A DNA stretch of 64,000 bases, taken from contig CM077010.1 in the NCBI GenBank assembly GCA_039090855.1, positions 48,378,905-48,442,904 of the forward strand, in the 5' to 3' direction. Source of the DNA: Macrothele yani (Eukaryota > Arthropoda > Arachnida > Araneae > Macrothelidae). The position numbers were made by a program, and so were the translations under genes. Below are positions 1-10,200 of this stretch, in pieces. The notes below the pieces were generated by a model. The model saw only the letters and a list, made by a program, of their open reading frames with translations, searched no databases and was not told where the DNA came from. Every line of letters starts with the position of its first letter. The first letter of the stretch is position 1.

Positions 1-508
1 CGTCCTGGGTAAGTTTAATGATTCTAGTGTGAATGATAATGGTGAAAGATTAATTGAACTCTGCATCGAAAAGGGATTGTGGGTATCTAATACGTTTTTC
101 TGCCACAAGTTTATCCACACATACACTTGGGAAAATTTTACTCTCGGATTAAAGAGTGTAATACACTTAGTTGTTGATACCCATGTGATGAGAGGTGCAG
201 ATGTTGGGTCTGATCATCACTTGTTAGTGTCACGGGTGAAACTGAATGTTGGTTGGAGAAGGAGGTATAAGAAGATGTATGCCTGTGGTGAAAAGAATAA
301 AGGTTGATAGGCTGTCTGAAGAACATCAGCGTTACTCTGATTTACTCAGTGAATGTCTGAATGAATTGAAGGCGTGCGAGAGCAATGTAGAAAAGAAGTT
401 GACATGTTTTAAGAACTGAATTCTCACTGCCGCTGAAGATGTCTGCGATACTGCAACAGTGGGTAACTTTAGAGGTGATGCTTGGTGGAACAGTGAGGTT
501 AAAAAGTA

Positions 509-1800
509 TTGGGTTGTCAGAAAAGTCATGACGTATTTTAGCCATGTTTTGCAAAGGTCATTTATTGATAGAAAGAACAAAGATCAATCAATGATATAAT
601 GCCCGTTTTGTTTGATAACCTTTTGCCATCTTTCAGTGAGCTGCAGAATGCCTTGTTCATAGAAGGACCTGTCTTTCGTGGCGAAAAACTGTACTAGGGG
701 CTGATTTACAGCCACATCTGAATTGAACGTTATACCACACAAGGACTGTTGAAGAGAGCGAAACAAGTGGAAGTCTGACGGCGCAAGGTCAGGTGAGTAT
801 GCTGGGTGTGGCAACACATCCCACCCAAGCTCCAATAATTTTTGGCGGGTGATCAAACTTGTGTGTAGTCTTGCGTTGTCGTGATTGAACACAACACCTT
901 TACGATGAACGAGCTCTGGACGTTTCTGGATGATGGATTCGTTCAAATTGTCCAATTGCCGACAGTACACATTCGAATTGATTGTTTGGTTTCGTGGTAG
1001 CAGCTCAAAAATCACGACACCTTTAAAATCCCACCACACTGAGACCAGAACCTCCCAATGATGAATGTCTGCTTTGGATGTCGTTTGAGGCGAAGCAGCA
1101 CATCGGGACCAAGACCGTTTGTGCAGCACATTGTTGTACACAATTAACTTTTCATCACCAGTTATCAGTCACTTCTAAAAAGGATCGTTTTCCTCAAGTT
1201 TAACGAGCATATCGCAGATGTTTATACGTGCCGTCAATTGAGCTTCTTTGAGTTCATGAGGAACCCACACATCGAGCTTGCTTACGTATCCCAACTTCTT
1301 CAGGTGGTCGTGAATGCTTGAATAATGGATCTGTGATGTGTCTGCAATCTCTCGTGTCGTGTAACGTGGGTTTGACTCAATCAAGGCCTTGATTGATTTG
1401 GTCATCATTAACCTCGGTTGGCCTCCCGGACCGAGGAGCATCGTTGAGGTCAAAATCACTAGCACGGAATTTTGTTGCCTCCGCTGGCACTGACGTTCTT
1501 GTAGAGCATTATCATCGTACACTTTACACAACTTTTCACAAGCTTGACGCACGTTCTTCCCTTTACGGAAGTAAAACAGTAAAATATAGCGAAATTCACA
1601 GTTTGGTCTTCCATCTTCAACTTGATGTGAAATCTCCGCAAATCAACCAAAATCGCTCACTATTTCTTTTAGACTGCAGCTAGAACTGGCACCTGTCGAA
1701 TGCCATAGTGATAACAGAGCTGCGCATGCTTCTAGTACTTCTAAAAGCACCCAACCGCCATCTGGTGCCAAAATACGTCATGACTTTTCTGACAACCCTA
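509..1800 (-). mobile_element. mariner-1, 1.29 kb, with TIRs and TA target duplication
   Basis: Terminal inverted repeats of about 30 bp (left TTGGGTTGTCAGAAAAGTCA; the right end is its near-complement ending GACAACCCTA) are flanked by TA at 507-508 and 1801-1802. The element sits inside LINE-A between the codons for WWNSEVKK and the pre-RT region, so it is younger than that LINE copy. It belongs to the same family as the elements at 17461-18750 and 35141-36257. Confidence 0.93.
584..1660 (-). pseudogene. mariner transposase (DD34D), broken
   Basis: Reading leftward from about 1660, the order is the N-terminal helix-turn-helix region, the WVPHEL linker motif (about 1270) and the catalytic DDE/D core. 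The second Asp is in NHDNARLHTS (about 890) and the third in YSPDLAPSDFHLF (about 760-800), which is the mariner-type DD34D spacing. The frame breaks around 1150 and 1440-1550. The WVPHEL and YSPDLAPSDFHLF motifs place it in the mariner family; it looks mellifera-like, but that subfamily call is only an impression. Confidence 0.85.
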
Positions 1801-3763
1801 TAGTAAAAAGAAAAAGGAAGTATACTTGGGGATGTTGCAAGGTAGAGTCTCAGAGGATGAATATCATTGTATGACACATGAAGCAGCAAATCTGGTTTGC
1901 CAGAGTGAAACAAAAGATAGGAAGGAAAAGTACAAAAGGCACGATTTGGCTTTTTGGAAAGATAGGAAAACATTCTGGAAGTGCATAAGACATAGGAAAA
2001 ATAGGGGAAATGAAATTCTAGGTTGTCTAAAGAATCAGGTTGGAGAAATGATATGGGAGCCCAATGAGCTAAGTGAAAAATGGGGTAAGTACTTCTGTGA
2101 TTTATTAGGTCATGAAAGCAAAGATGATTCTGAGGCAGAAGCAGATGATGTCATAATGAGAGATGGAAGCACTGGCGGGATCTCTTGAGAAGAGGTGTGT
2201 AAAGCTCTAAAATATCTTCAGAATGGTAAAGCTTTGGCAGTAGATGGCATATCTGCTGAGATGCTAAAATATGGTGGTGACTGTGTGATTGACTGCTTAA
2301 CTGAAATTTGTCAGTTATGTGAGGAGCTAGGAATGGTCCCTCGGGATTGGAGGGATGCTCTATCATTGTTCCCTTGTACAAAGGAAAAGGCGATCAGATT
2401 GAATGCAAGAACTATCGTGATATCAGCTTGCTTAGTGTGCCAGGAAAAATTTTGGGGGAGGTCATTATTGGTAAGGTATGAGGTCTTACGTTAGAGAAAG
2501 TGTGGGATGTACAGAGTGGTTTGATGCCTGGTAAGGGCTGCACTAATCAAATATTTGCTTTATGCATGATGATTGAAAAGTATCTGTCTGTTGGTAAAAA
2601 AGTTTTTACAGCCTTCATAGATTTAGAGAAAGCATATGACAAAGTAAATAGGACTCTTCTGTGGAAGGTACTGATTAAATGTGGTATTACCGGGAATCTA
2701 CTTAATCGTGTGAGCGCCATGTACGCTGGTAATAGAGCTTGTGTACGAGTGAATGGTGTTTTATCAAAATGGTTTTCTATTGGTGCCGGAGTCAGGCAAG
2801 GTTGTGTAATGTCAGCCTGGCTGTTTAATATATTTATGGATGCATGCATGTGTGATGCCAAAATGGATAATACTGGTTTGTGTCTTAGTAATATGCATGT
2901 GTACAGACTGCTCTGTACTGATGACACAGTCCTGTTTGCAGAGAGCAAAAGTGAGTTGCAGAGTATGTTGTCCCGGATGTTTGAAGTTTGTAAGAAATTC
3001 AAACTGAGCATAAATAAGGGAATAACCAAAGTTATAGTTTTTGGGTGATGAGCTGTTCATACTGAATGCAAGATAAGCCTTAATGGTACAGAGATTAGCC
3101 AGGTGAATGAGTTTGTATGTTTAGGAAGTATGTTTGACAGAGAGAACAAATTAGATGGTGAAGTTAATAGGCATGTGAATTCTTCAATGGTGGGTTCTCA
3201 AGGAAGTCCCGAATGGCTGTGTTTGAAAATGTAATTGTTCCTACTCTGATATACCGCAGTGAAGCATGGGTACTGCAGAAAAGACATAGGAGTTGTTTGT
3301 GTGCTGGAGAGATATGTGTTACTTATGGAGGCTTTGTACTGAGATACATGCTGATCGTGTGAGGAATGAAGATGTGTTGCAGATATGTAATGTGAAGCAA
3401 AATATTGTTAGTAAGGTGGAGACTAATATTCTTTGGTGGTTTGGCCATGTTGAAAGAATGAGTGGTGAGGTGCTGACTAAGAGAATTTTTTCAACTCAAG
3501 TGGCAGGAAAGAAAGGTAGAGGAAGGCCAAGGAAATCATGGGAGGACCAGATTCAGGAATGTCTGCTTGAGAAAAAGATTATGAGTATGAAGTACAAAAG
3601 GTCTTGTGTGTGGCGTGTGATGGATGTTAATGAAGCTCGTGTGGTGTGTGCAGAGATTGTTGCAAATGAAGACATTTGATACACCAACAGTAAGTAAATT
3701 TTAGTGATTGTGGAATAACTTTTTTACGGGTCTTATAGAGGTTATTTTTCATGAAAGTTGGTT

Positions 3764-3802
3764 GTCAAATTTTCGAACTAAAGCCTAGTTCGTCATCAGG
3801 AC
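3764..3802 (-). ncRNA. Hammerhead ribozyme-like motif (PLE-1 left arm)
   Basis: On the minus strand the order is GUC, the core CUGAUGA (3793-3799), a stem II hairpin of about 6 bp, GAA-A, a palindromic AAUU stem III, U at the cleavage position, then GAC closing stem I with GUC. One unpaired base follows CUGAUGA. Hammerheads with a tiny palindromic stem III are known from PLE ends, where they may act as dimers. Activity is not shown here. Confidence 0.65.
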
Positions 3803-3806
3803 TATG

Positions 3807-4302
3807 TCACTGGAGTAGTTGCTGCCACTCAATTAGAAGAGTCCATCCGCAATTATCGTTAATTGTGGTACTTCTTCTTGCTATTTCGATCCCTTCTTCT
3901 AGTTTCCTCTTTACTAAGTTTGACTGGTGGGCGATTATTTTCACTGAGTCCCAATTTATGGAGTGTCCACTTGCTTGTATATGTCTGTCTAGCCCTGTTT
4001 TGTTCCCAATGTTCCTAATAGCTGCTTGGTGTTCTTTTATTCGGACCTTAATACTTCTCCCTGTTTCTCCTATATAGCTGAGTCCGCAGTTACAGTCGAT
4101 GCAGTAAATTACTCCTTCCTGCAATTGGATGTCCAATTCTTTCTGCTTTAAAGCTGGCAGGAATTTCTTTATTTTGTTATTAAGATCTGGAGCTAGCCTG
4201 ATATTATATTTTGCTCCGATCCTTTTCAGTTTCTCGAAAAGTCCCTTGTGGTACGTAATTTTGCTGGTGAATTTGAATTTGGTTTTTTCCTGCTTCTTTT
4301 TT
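3807..4302 (-). pseudogene. PLE GIY-YIG endonuclease C-terminus (left arm)
   Basis: This encodes the C-terminal GIY-YIG endonuclease of a Penelope-like protein, the nuclease thought to nick the target. Visible motifs are GVIYCIDCNCGLSYIGETGR (the GIY and YIG strands, about 4040-4110) and KVRIKEHQAA. The frame is broken near the GIY motif, where an MDIQLQ segment replaces the longer reading of the right arm. There is no RT upstream, so this is a truncated fragment. Confidence 0.8.
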
Positions 4303-4343
4303 GATCATGACTAACTCTACCTAATATGTTTCTAAGACACAGT

Positions 4344-4845
4344 GCCAAAAAAGAAGCAGGAAAAAACCAACTTCAAATTCACCAGCAAAATTACGTACCA
4401 CAAGGGACTTTTCGAGAAACTGAAAAGGATTGGAGCAAAATATAATATCAGGCTAGCTCCAGATCTTAATAACAAAATAAAGAAATTCCTGCCAGCTTTA
4501 AAGCAGAAAGAATTGGGCATCCACTTGCAGGAAGGAGTAATTTACTGCATCGACTGTAACTGCGGACTCAGCTATATAGGAGAAACAGGGAGAAGTATTA
4601 AGGTCCGAATAAAAGAACACCAAGCAGCTATTAGGAACATTGGGAACAAAACAGGGCTAGACAGACATATACAAGCAAGTGGACACTCCATAAATTGGGA
4701 CTCAGTGAAAATAATCGCCCACCAGTCAAACTTAGTAAAGAGGAAACTAGAAGAAGGGATCGAAATAGCAAGAAGAAGAAGTACCACAATTAACGATAAT
4801 TGCGGATGGACTCTTCCAATTGAGTGGCAGCAACTACTCCAGTGA
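4344..4845 (+). pseudogene. PLE GIY-YIG endonuclease C-terminus (right arm), open for 167 codons
   Basis: An open frame starting within the filler (near 4342) encodes a basic linker followed by the GIY-YIG domain: YIGETGR at about 4576-4596, KEHQAAIRNIG, then a C-terminus ending WQQLLQ before the stop at 4843-4845. It is the mirror copy of the left arm but without that arm's break. The RT domain that should precede it is absent, so this is a 5'-truncated remnant rather than a complete gene. Confidence 0.8.
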
Positions 4846-4849
4846 CATA

Positions 4850-4888
4850 GTCCTGATGACGAACTAGGCTTTAGTTTGAAAATTTGAC
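4850..4888 (+). ncRNA. Hammerhead ribozyme-like motif (PLE-1 right arm)
   Basis: GTC (4850-4852) precedes CTGATGA (4853-4859). GAACTA pairs with TAGTTT to form stem II, followed by GAAA (4878-4881) and AATT as a palindromic stem III. The predicted cleavage site lies between T4885 and G4886, and GAC (4886-4888) closes stem I with GTC. All invariant core positions are present. The motif lies just after the protein stop, at the position expected for the PLE terminal repeat. Confidence 0.68.
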
Positions 4889-5085
4889 AACCAACTTTCA
4901 TGAAAAATAACCTCTATAAGATCCGTAAAAAGTTATTCCACAATCACTATGAATAGAGGTGCCATAAATGCATTTACAACTAGTAAATTTTAGTTCTATC
5001 TGTTAAATGTGTACTTGGCACATAGTCTTTCTTTGAGGAGCTAACCTCTGAATCTCAGAGAACAACTTAATGATATGTATGTATG

Positions 5086-5749
5086 TATATATTGCATGCT
5101 ACTATTGATATTCCAAGAACTATTTTGATATACTCAAGCTTGCAGTTTGTTAAGGACTGTTGTATTCACATTTATTTTTCTCTAGATTCTTGTTTCTAAG
5201 ACACAGGTTGACGAAAAGTTATATGTTAGGTAGAGTTAGTCATGGTCTAAATTTCCCAGTTTTTTTTTACTGTAGAATTTCCTTTGTGGGTCATTGTGCA
5301 AAAATTGTAAAGCATTAGGGATACTGGAACATAAAAAGTGTTGAAGCAGCACAAGTCACAAATCGGAAAATTCAGTAGTTTCAAAGTTCACCCTGCCAGC
5401 CTTTGCTTTTTCTTAGAAATTTAGGAGGCATAAAGTTCCAGCCCCATCCCCTAAACTTTAGTTCTGATGCCTCTATTTAGTTTCATCAGCAGCAGATGTT
5501 GCCTGTTTGTGGAGCTTCTAGATTATACATAATTGTAGTATTCCTGAGTATTCAGTAGCATAATCCTGCATATAATTTTTCATTGATTTTTGTAATGTGT
5601 TTGAAATGCTGCAAAATGAAAATTATTATTATACAGTTAGTGCTTTGAAAGGTTTACATGAATGTAGTGGCATTGTATAAATAGTTCTTGTTCTTGCAAG
5701 TATTATGTTTTCTCAGTTTAATGAATTAACAGAATCTTATGTATTGTAG
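5086..5749. other. Intron sequence between LINE-A and exon A
   Basis: AT-rich with no coding signal. It contains the donor segments copied into the PLE-1 centre (5191-5206 direct, 5226-5244 inverted), the left edge of the 5638-6044 duplication unit, and a branch/pyrimidine region leading to the exon acceptor ATTGTAG at 5743-5749. Confidence 0.6.
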
Positions 5750-5995
5750 AAAGTCCTTCTCAGTCATCGTTGAAAGAGTATCATCAGCGTAATGAAGGTC
5801 TCCTCTCCTGTAAGGAGTTCGTTGACTTTGTAAAAAACTATCCTGAAGCTGGTGCTGACCTTAGAAAAGAACTTCAGGCTCAGTGTGAGAAGATGCGTCA
5901 ACTTAGTAACAAATCCATTGATAACCGTTCTGAACTTATGCAAGATTTCTACCACATGATGTCAAACAAGTTTGAAACTTCTCCTGCATACCAGG
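5750..5995 (+). CDS. RABGEF1: Rabex-5 (Rab5 GEF) exon A: helical-bundle region
   Basis: This internal exon encodes part of the four-helix bundle that precedes and stabilises the VPS9 core of Rabex-5, the exchange factor that activates Rab5 on early endosomes. The acceptor AG is at 5748-5749. Two bases complete a split codon, and the peptide then reads SPSQSSLKEYHQRNEG through KFETSPAYQ. The donor GGTAAT begins at 5996, leaving a single G (phase 1). That G joins GC at the start of exon B to make Gly, which supports both boundaries. The first eight or so residues look like linker; the rest is helical and charged. The zinc-finger exons would lie upstream of the window. Confidence 0.88.
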
Positions 5996-6025
5996 GTAAT
6001 TTAACAGTTACTCTGATTTTTTGTA

Positions 6026-6044
6026 CCATAATTTCGGGTAAATA
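6026..6044 (+). repeat. Orphan 19-bp Tigger TIR tip
   Basis: CCATAATTTCGGGTAAATA after a TA matches the left terminus of the complete Tigger-like element starting at 6277 (CCGTAATTTCTGGTAAATA). It is followed immediately by the duplicated intron sequence TAGTGCTTTGAAAGG instead of more Tigger. It marks the junction of a tandem duplication. Confidence 0.75.
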
Positions 6045-6294
6045 GTGCTTTGAAAGGTTTACATGAATGACTTTGTTGACTTTGTAAAAAACCATCCTGA
6101 AGCTGGTGCTGACCTTAGAAAATAACTTCAGGCTCAGTGTGAGAAGATGCGTCAACTTAGTAACAAATCCATTGATAACCGTTCTGAACTTATGCAAGAT
6201 TTCTACCACATGATGTCAAACAAGTTTGAAACTTCTGCATACCAGGGTAATTTAACAGTTACTCTGATTTTTTGTACCGTAATTTCTGGTAAAT
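6043..6294 (+). pseudogene. Partial tandem duplicate of Rabex-5 exon A, dead
   Basis: 6043-6069 repeats 5638-5664 (intron), and 6075-6294 repeats 5821-6044 (the 3' part of exon A, its donor and the start of Tigger). About 155 bp, including the splice acceptor and the first third of the exon, is missing. The copy reads DFVKNHPEAGADLRK then a stop (GAA to TAA at about 6123), and lacks one Pro codon near the end. With no acceptor and a nonsense codon it is very unlikely to be used in mRNA. Confidence 0.85.
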
Positions 6295-7276
6295 AAGCCA
6301 CAGCATATATGAGTTCAAAATTAAATTTTTGGCCTGGGTGGCTTATGCAGCATGGTAGCATATACAGCTTTTTTTTTTCTTCTGGTGGAACAAAATTACA
6401 TAACAAAAAACTTTTTGGCCTGTTCCGTTCTTTTTTTTTTTTTTTTGCAGAAAGATATCTCAATAGAGAGGGAATAGATTAACGATGTTACAGCCATGTG
6501 CAATAAATCCCACCCACCCCCACTTAAAACAAGACATGACAATAATAGGTTATTTGATTGAGGTGGGACAGGTAAGAGAGAGGTGACGTCCGATAAAACT
6601 CGAAAAGAAATCCGTAGCGGGAGAAACTTTGCAGGGAATCGATCTTGTTAGCAAGGATCACCCTTGCTTCATGCTCCGAGCAACTACCGTATATACTCGC
6701 GTATAAGTCAGCCTCCCCACTTTCAGAGTAAAGAAATCGTAAAAATCAAAAACTCGTGTATAAGTCGATCCCGGAATGAGAAAAAAAAATGTTAATGAAT
6801 TTATTCAAAAACATTTGAAAACGAAAAAAAAATGTTTATATATAATAATAAATTTAATTTGCATACCCAAAAACTTCATCGGAACCCTTCAAAATCCGAT
6901 TCTGAGTCAGACTCGCCAACAGTTCAAAAAGTCTTTCTCCATCATTGGCGCATCATTGTAAACATCAGTATTCCCATCAATGACTGTGTCATCAGAATCA
7001 CTGTCATCATCACTCATAAAAATCTCATCATCCTCTGTGCCATCAAGTTCGTTACTAATGCAACATTTCTTGAATGATTTCACGACCATTTCCGCAGGTA
7101 TCGCATCACAAGCATCTTTGACCCATTGCGCAATCAAAACCATATCCGGCTTCTTTAGATTTCCGCCCTTGGTTTCAGTTGGCAAATTGGAACTTATCCA
7201 ATCCGCCCAATACCTCCGCACATTGTCCTTGAAAGGCTTATTAAGGCAGACATCTAGTGATTGAAGAACAGATGTG

Positions 7277-10200
7277 ATGGGTTCCATTTCAACTCAGGCA
7301 GGGTCGTACCATCATGGTCTCAGATTTCTCTAAAAAAATTAAGGGGTGTTCCTTGACTAAAATAAGGAGACCCATATTTTTCTTTCGGCAAGAAAAAATT
7401 TTCCCTTCGAGATAGAGGGTTTCAAATCTTGCACCGTCAAACAAGCTCTTTAGAAAACGGTTATTTTTCCTAACTTCAGCGAGTCATTGCAGCAGAGTTA
7501 AAAAAGATATCGTGTTCTTGTATTTTTTACATTGTGTGTATAACATATAATAATATATGGTGCTAATATTTGCTACACATCATATGATTAAAATTTTAAA
7601 AAATCGCAAACTTTGTGATTTTTAAAAAAATTTCAATTTTTTAAGTTTTTTTAAACAGGTTTGGATGGAGTTTTTTCTATATTCGTTTTTTTCGTTGAAG
7701 ACATACAAATGTGCACTTTATTTGTAATTTTTTGTGTGTCTGTGAAACTGCTAGTTTCTACGCGTTTCGGCAGCGTTAGAAAAAGCCGATTTTGAAAAAT
7801 CTCTAACTTTGCCAACGATTTTCTCAAAAAGGCCATTTTTAAAATTCTGAAAATTAAATTCCTGTTTGATTATCAACAGGAGAATATCTGTGTAAATTTT
7901 CACGGACCTAAAAACGCTCGTTTCCGAGTTAGACGCGTTTGAATTCGGTTTGAAAGCCTACGATTTCCCGTGTTCTAATGGCGCCATTTTGGAAAAATCT
8001 CAGGCGCAAAGTACGTACGTTATCTCTTACCCGAATCAAAGCGTTAGATATTCTTTGCCCGAATGATGGAATGAAAGCATTGGGTCAGCTGGCCTTGGTT
8101 GAATACATCCACCTCACCCTTCCCGAGTGATGACATGCCTATAAAAACTGTCGGGGGTAGGGGGGGGGTAACCAATACATAAAGAAAAATTCTTGCTGCT
8201 CCACTAACAAAGTTGAGTTGCGAAAGACAGCAACAGCAGTTGTTTGTTTGTTTACGTATATACTTAAACATCGCATAAGAAAAGACTATGAAAGAGTAGA
8301 AAACTGTTGTGAAACAATTTTAAGAAAAAGAGTGCAGGCACGTGTACTGTAAGTTAATTTTCGATGGCTAAACACCCTTCGAGTTTTTCTGGGAGTTGCT
8401 AATTGTAGGCTACTGTTAGAAGAGCAGTTGCTGTTTTGTTATAGTTGCTAAAATTAACTTCTCAGTTTTTCGTAATAGTAAAATATTCGCTCAGGAAAGT
8501 TTTGTCCTCTGCGAACGGGGGGGGAAGGTGCAATGCTCTTGACCTCGCTGCTGGGTTGATAGCGCTGGTCGCTACCGAAACTCTGCTTACCTCCTCTCCA
8601 AAATGTAATGGCAATTGTCTAATCTACTAAATAAATAACAATTAACACATACGCGTGCATGCTTATTCATAAAATGTAAGTTGAGTATATTTCCTGTTCA
8701 ATCAGCTGATTTTACAAGTAAAATTCATATACAAAATATGCGCTTATAATGGTGTAAAGATTTTTATCTATTTAAAACATATTCAAAGATTTCAATTTTT
8801 TAAAGGGGGGGGATTGTGTTCGTAGTGATCTCCACCTGGGCCACGATAAACCATGCACTGCCCATGGCTTCTGTTCCCTTAGAAGATAATCCTAGATCGA
8901 TGGGAGACCAGCGGAGTTTTGACAACCCCTCCCCTCTCACGTGGTGGTGAGGTGTCTCAAAGCTAGGCAGCTTTCAGAAATGTTTCAACTTAGTTGGCTG
9001 GTAATAAGAGAGGGATTCCATTTCAACTCTGGCAGGGTCGCACCATCACAGTCTCAGATTTCTCTAAAAAAATTAAGGGGGTGTTCCTTGATTAAAATAA
9101 GGGTACCCATATCTTTTCTTTCGGCAAGAAAAAAAAATTTTCCCTTCGAGACAGAGGTTTCAAATCTTCCACCGTCAAACAAGCTCACTAAAAAACCGGT
9201 TATGTTTCCTAACTTCAGTGAGTCATTGCAGCAGAATTAAAAAAGATCTTTTGTTCTGGTATTTTTAATTACATTGTGTGTATAACGTATAATAATATTT
9301 GATGCTAATATTTTTTACACATCGTATGATTAAAATTAAAAAAAAATCGTAAACTTTGATTTTTAAAAAAATTGAAATTTTTAAGATTTTTTTTTAACTG
9401 GTTCAAATGGAGTTTTTCTATACTCGTTTTTTTGTTAAAGACATACAAATGTGCACTTTATTTGCAATTTTTTATGTGTCTGTGAAACTGCTAGTTTCTG
9501 CAGGTTAAAAACAGCCGATTTTGAAAAATCTCCAACTTTGCCAACGATTTTCTCAAAAAAGCCCTTTTTAAAATTCTGAAAATTAAATCCCTGTTTCATT
9601 ATCAACAGGAGAATATCTGTGTAAATTTTCACGGACCTAAAAACGTCCGTTTCCGAGTTAGACACGTTTGAATTTGATTTGAAAACCTACGATTTCTCCG
9701 TGTTCTAAAGGGGCAATTTTGGAAAAATCTCAGGCGCAAAAGTATGTATTCTCTTACCCGAATGAGAGCGTTGGATCCGTCCACCTGACCCTACCCTGGG
9801 CGATAACACGCCTAAAAAACGGTCTTGGAAAAAAAAAATAACAAATCTATATATATAGATTTGAATGTATGTCTGCTAAACAAATTTACAGTTTTCAATT
9901 TAAAACCACCAAACTTGGTATACTATCTCATGGTACCCTAACTTAAACCGTAGACGGTTTTGGAAGGGGTCGGAGCCCGGGGTCAAGGGGCTCCACAAGA
10001 CTTCCATAAAATCTAGTTTTCAATTTAGAACCACCTAATTTGCAATACTATAGCATGGTACCCTAACTTAGACCACAGACTGTTTTTGGAAGGGGTCGGA
10101 GCCCTGGGTCAAAGGGCCCCCCACACACAAAATTTCCGTAAAATATACTTGTAAACTATAGTGCCCTAACTGAGACCGTAGATGGTTTTGGAAGGGGGGT

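Larger units (their letters stand above)
1..3680 (+). pseudogene. LINE-A endonuclease/reverse transcriptase remnant
   Basis: In its intact form this protein would nick target DNA and reverse-transcribe the element RNA. Seen here: the endonuclease C-terminal GSDHHLL motif near 210-230; after the mariner, RT motif A FIDLEKAYDKVNR (about 2617-2655), motif B GVRQGCVMS (about 2790) and motif C, where the usual YADD reads CTDD (about 2918); then the C-terminal WFGHVERMS and GRGRPRKSWEDQIQ block (3430-3560). Stops and frameshifts occur at about 308, 417, 2189, 2495 and 3048. About 3175-3200 appears to have a deletion relative to the copy at 45061-45603. Non-functional. Confidence 0.85.
3706..4981. 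mobile_element. PLE-1: two 5'-truncated Penelope-like element ends, head-to-head palindrome
   Basis: The left arm (3706-4302, minus orientation) and right arm (4344-4981, plus orientation) are near-identical inverted copies of the 3' part of a Penelope-like element. They are joined by a 41-bp non-PLE centre. The pair is flanked by a 13-bp direct repeat, AGTAAATTTTAGT (3693-3705 and 4982-4994), within the LINE-A 3' UTR, so both arms arrived in one insertion. Only the right arm retains the terminal 30 bp or so (CCATAAATGCATTTACAACT) that also ends the copy at 55050-55522. The RT domain is missing. Confidence 0.88.
1..5090 (+). mobile_element. LINE-A copy 1: non-LTR retrotransposon, 5' end outside the window, interrupted by a mariner and a PLE pair
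   Basis: The remains of one LINE run from the window edge to about 5090. The endonuclease C-terminus lies before 508, the reverse transcriptase after 1801, and the 3' UTR is split by an insertion at 3706-4981. The 3' end (GAATCTCAGAGAACAACTTA, followed by GTAT repeats) also occurs at about 33890, 41455 and 49500, which defines the family's 3' terminus. The family is a non-LTR element with an AP-type endonuclease; I could not assign a clade with confidence. Confidence 0.85.

Noticed and set aside
2547..3029. Long antisense ORFs opposite LINE and transposase genes
   Set aside because: They mirror the coding strand of recognised element proteins and show no independent motifs.
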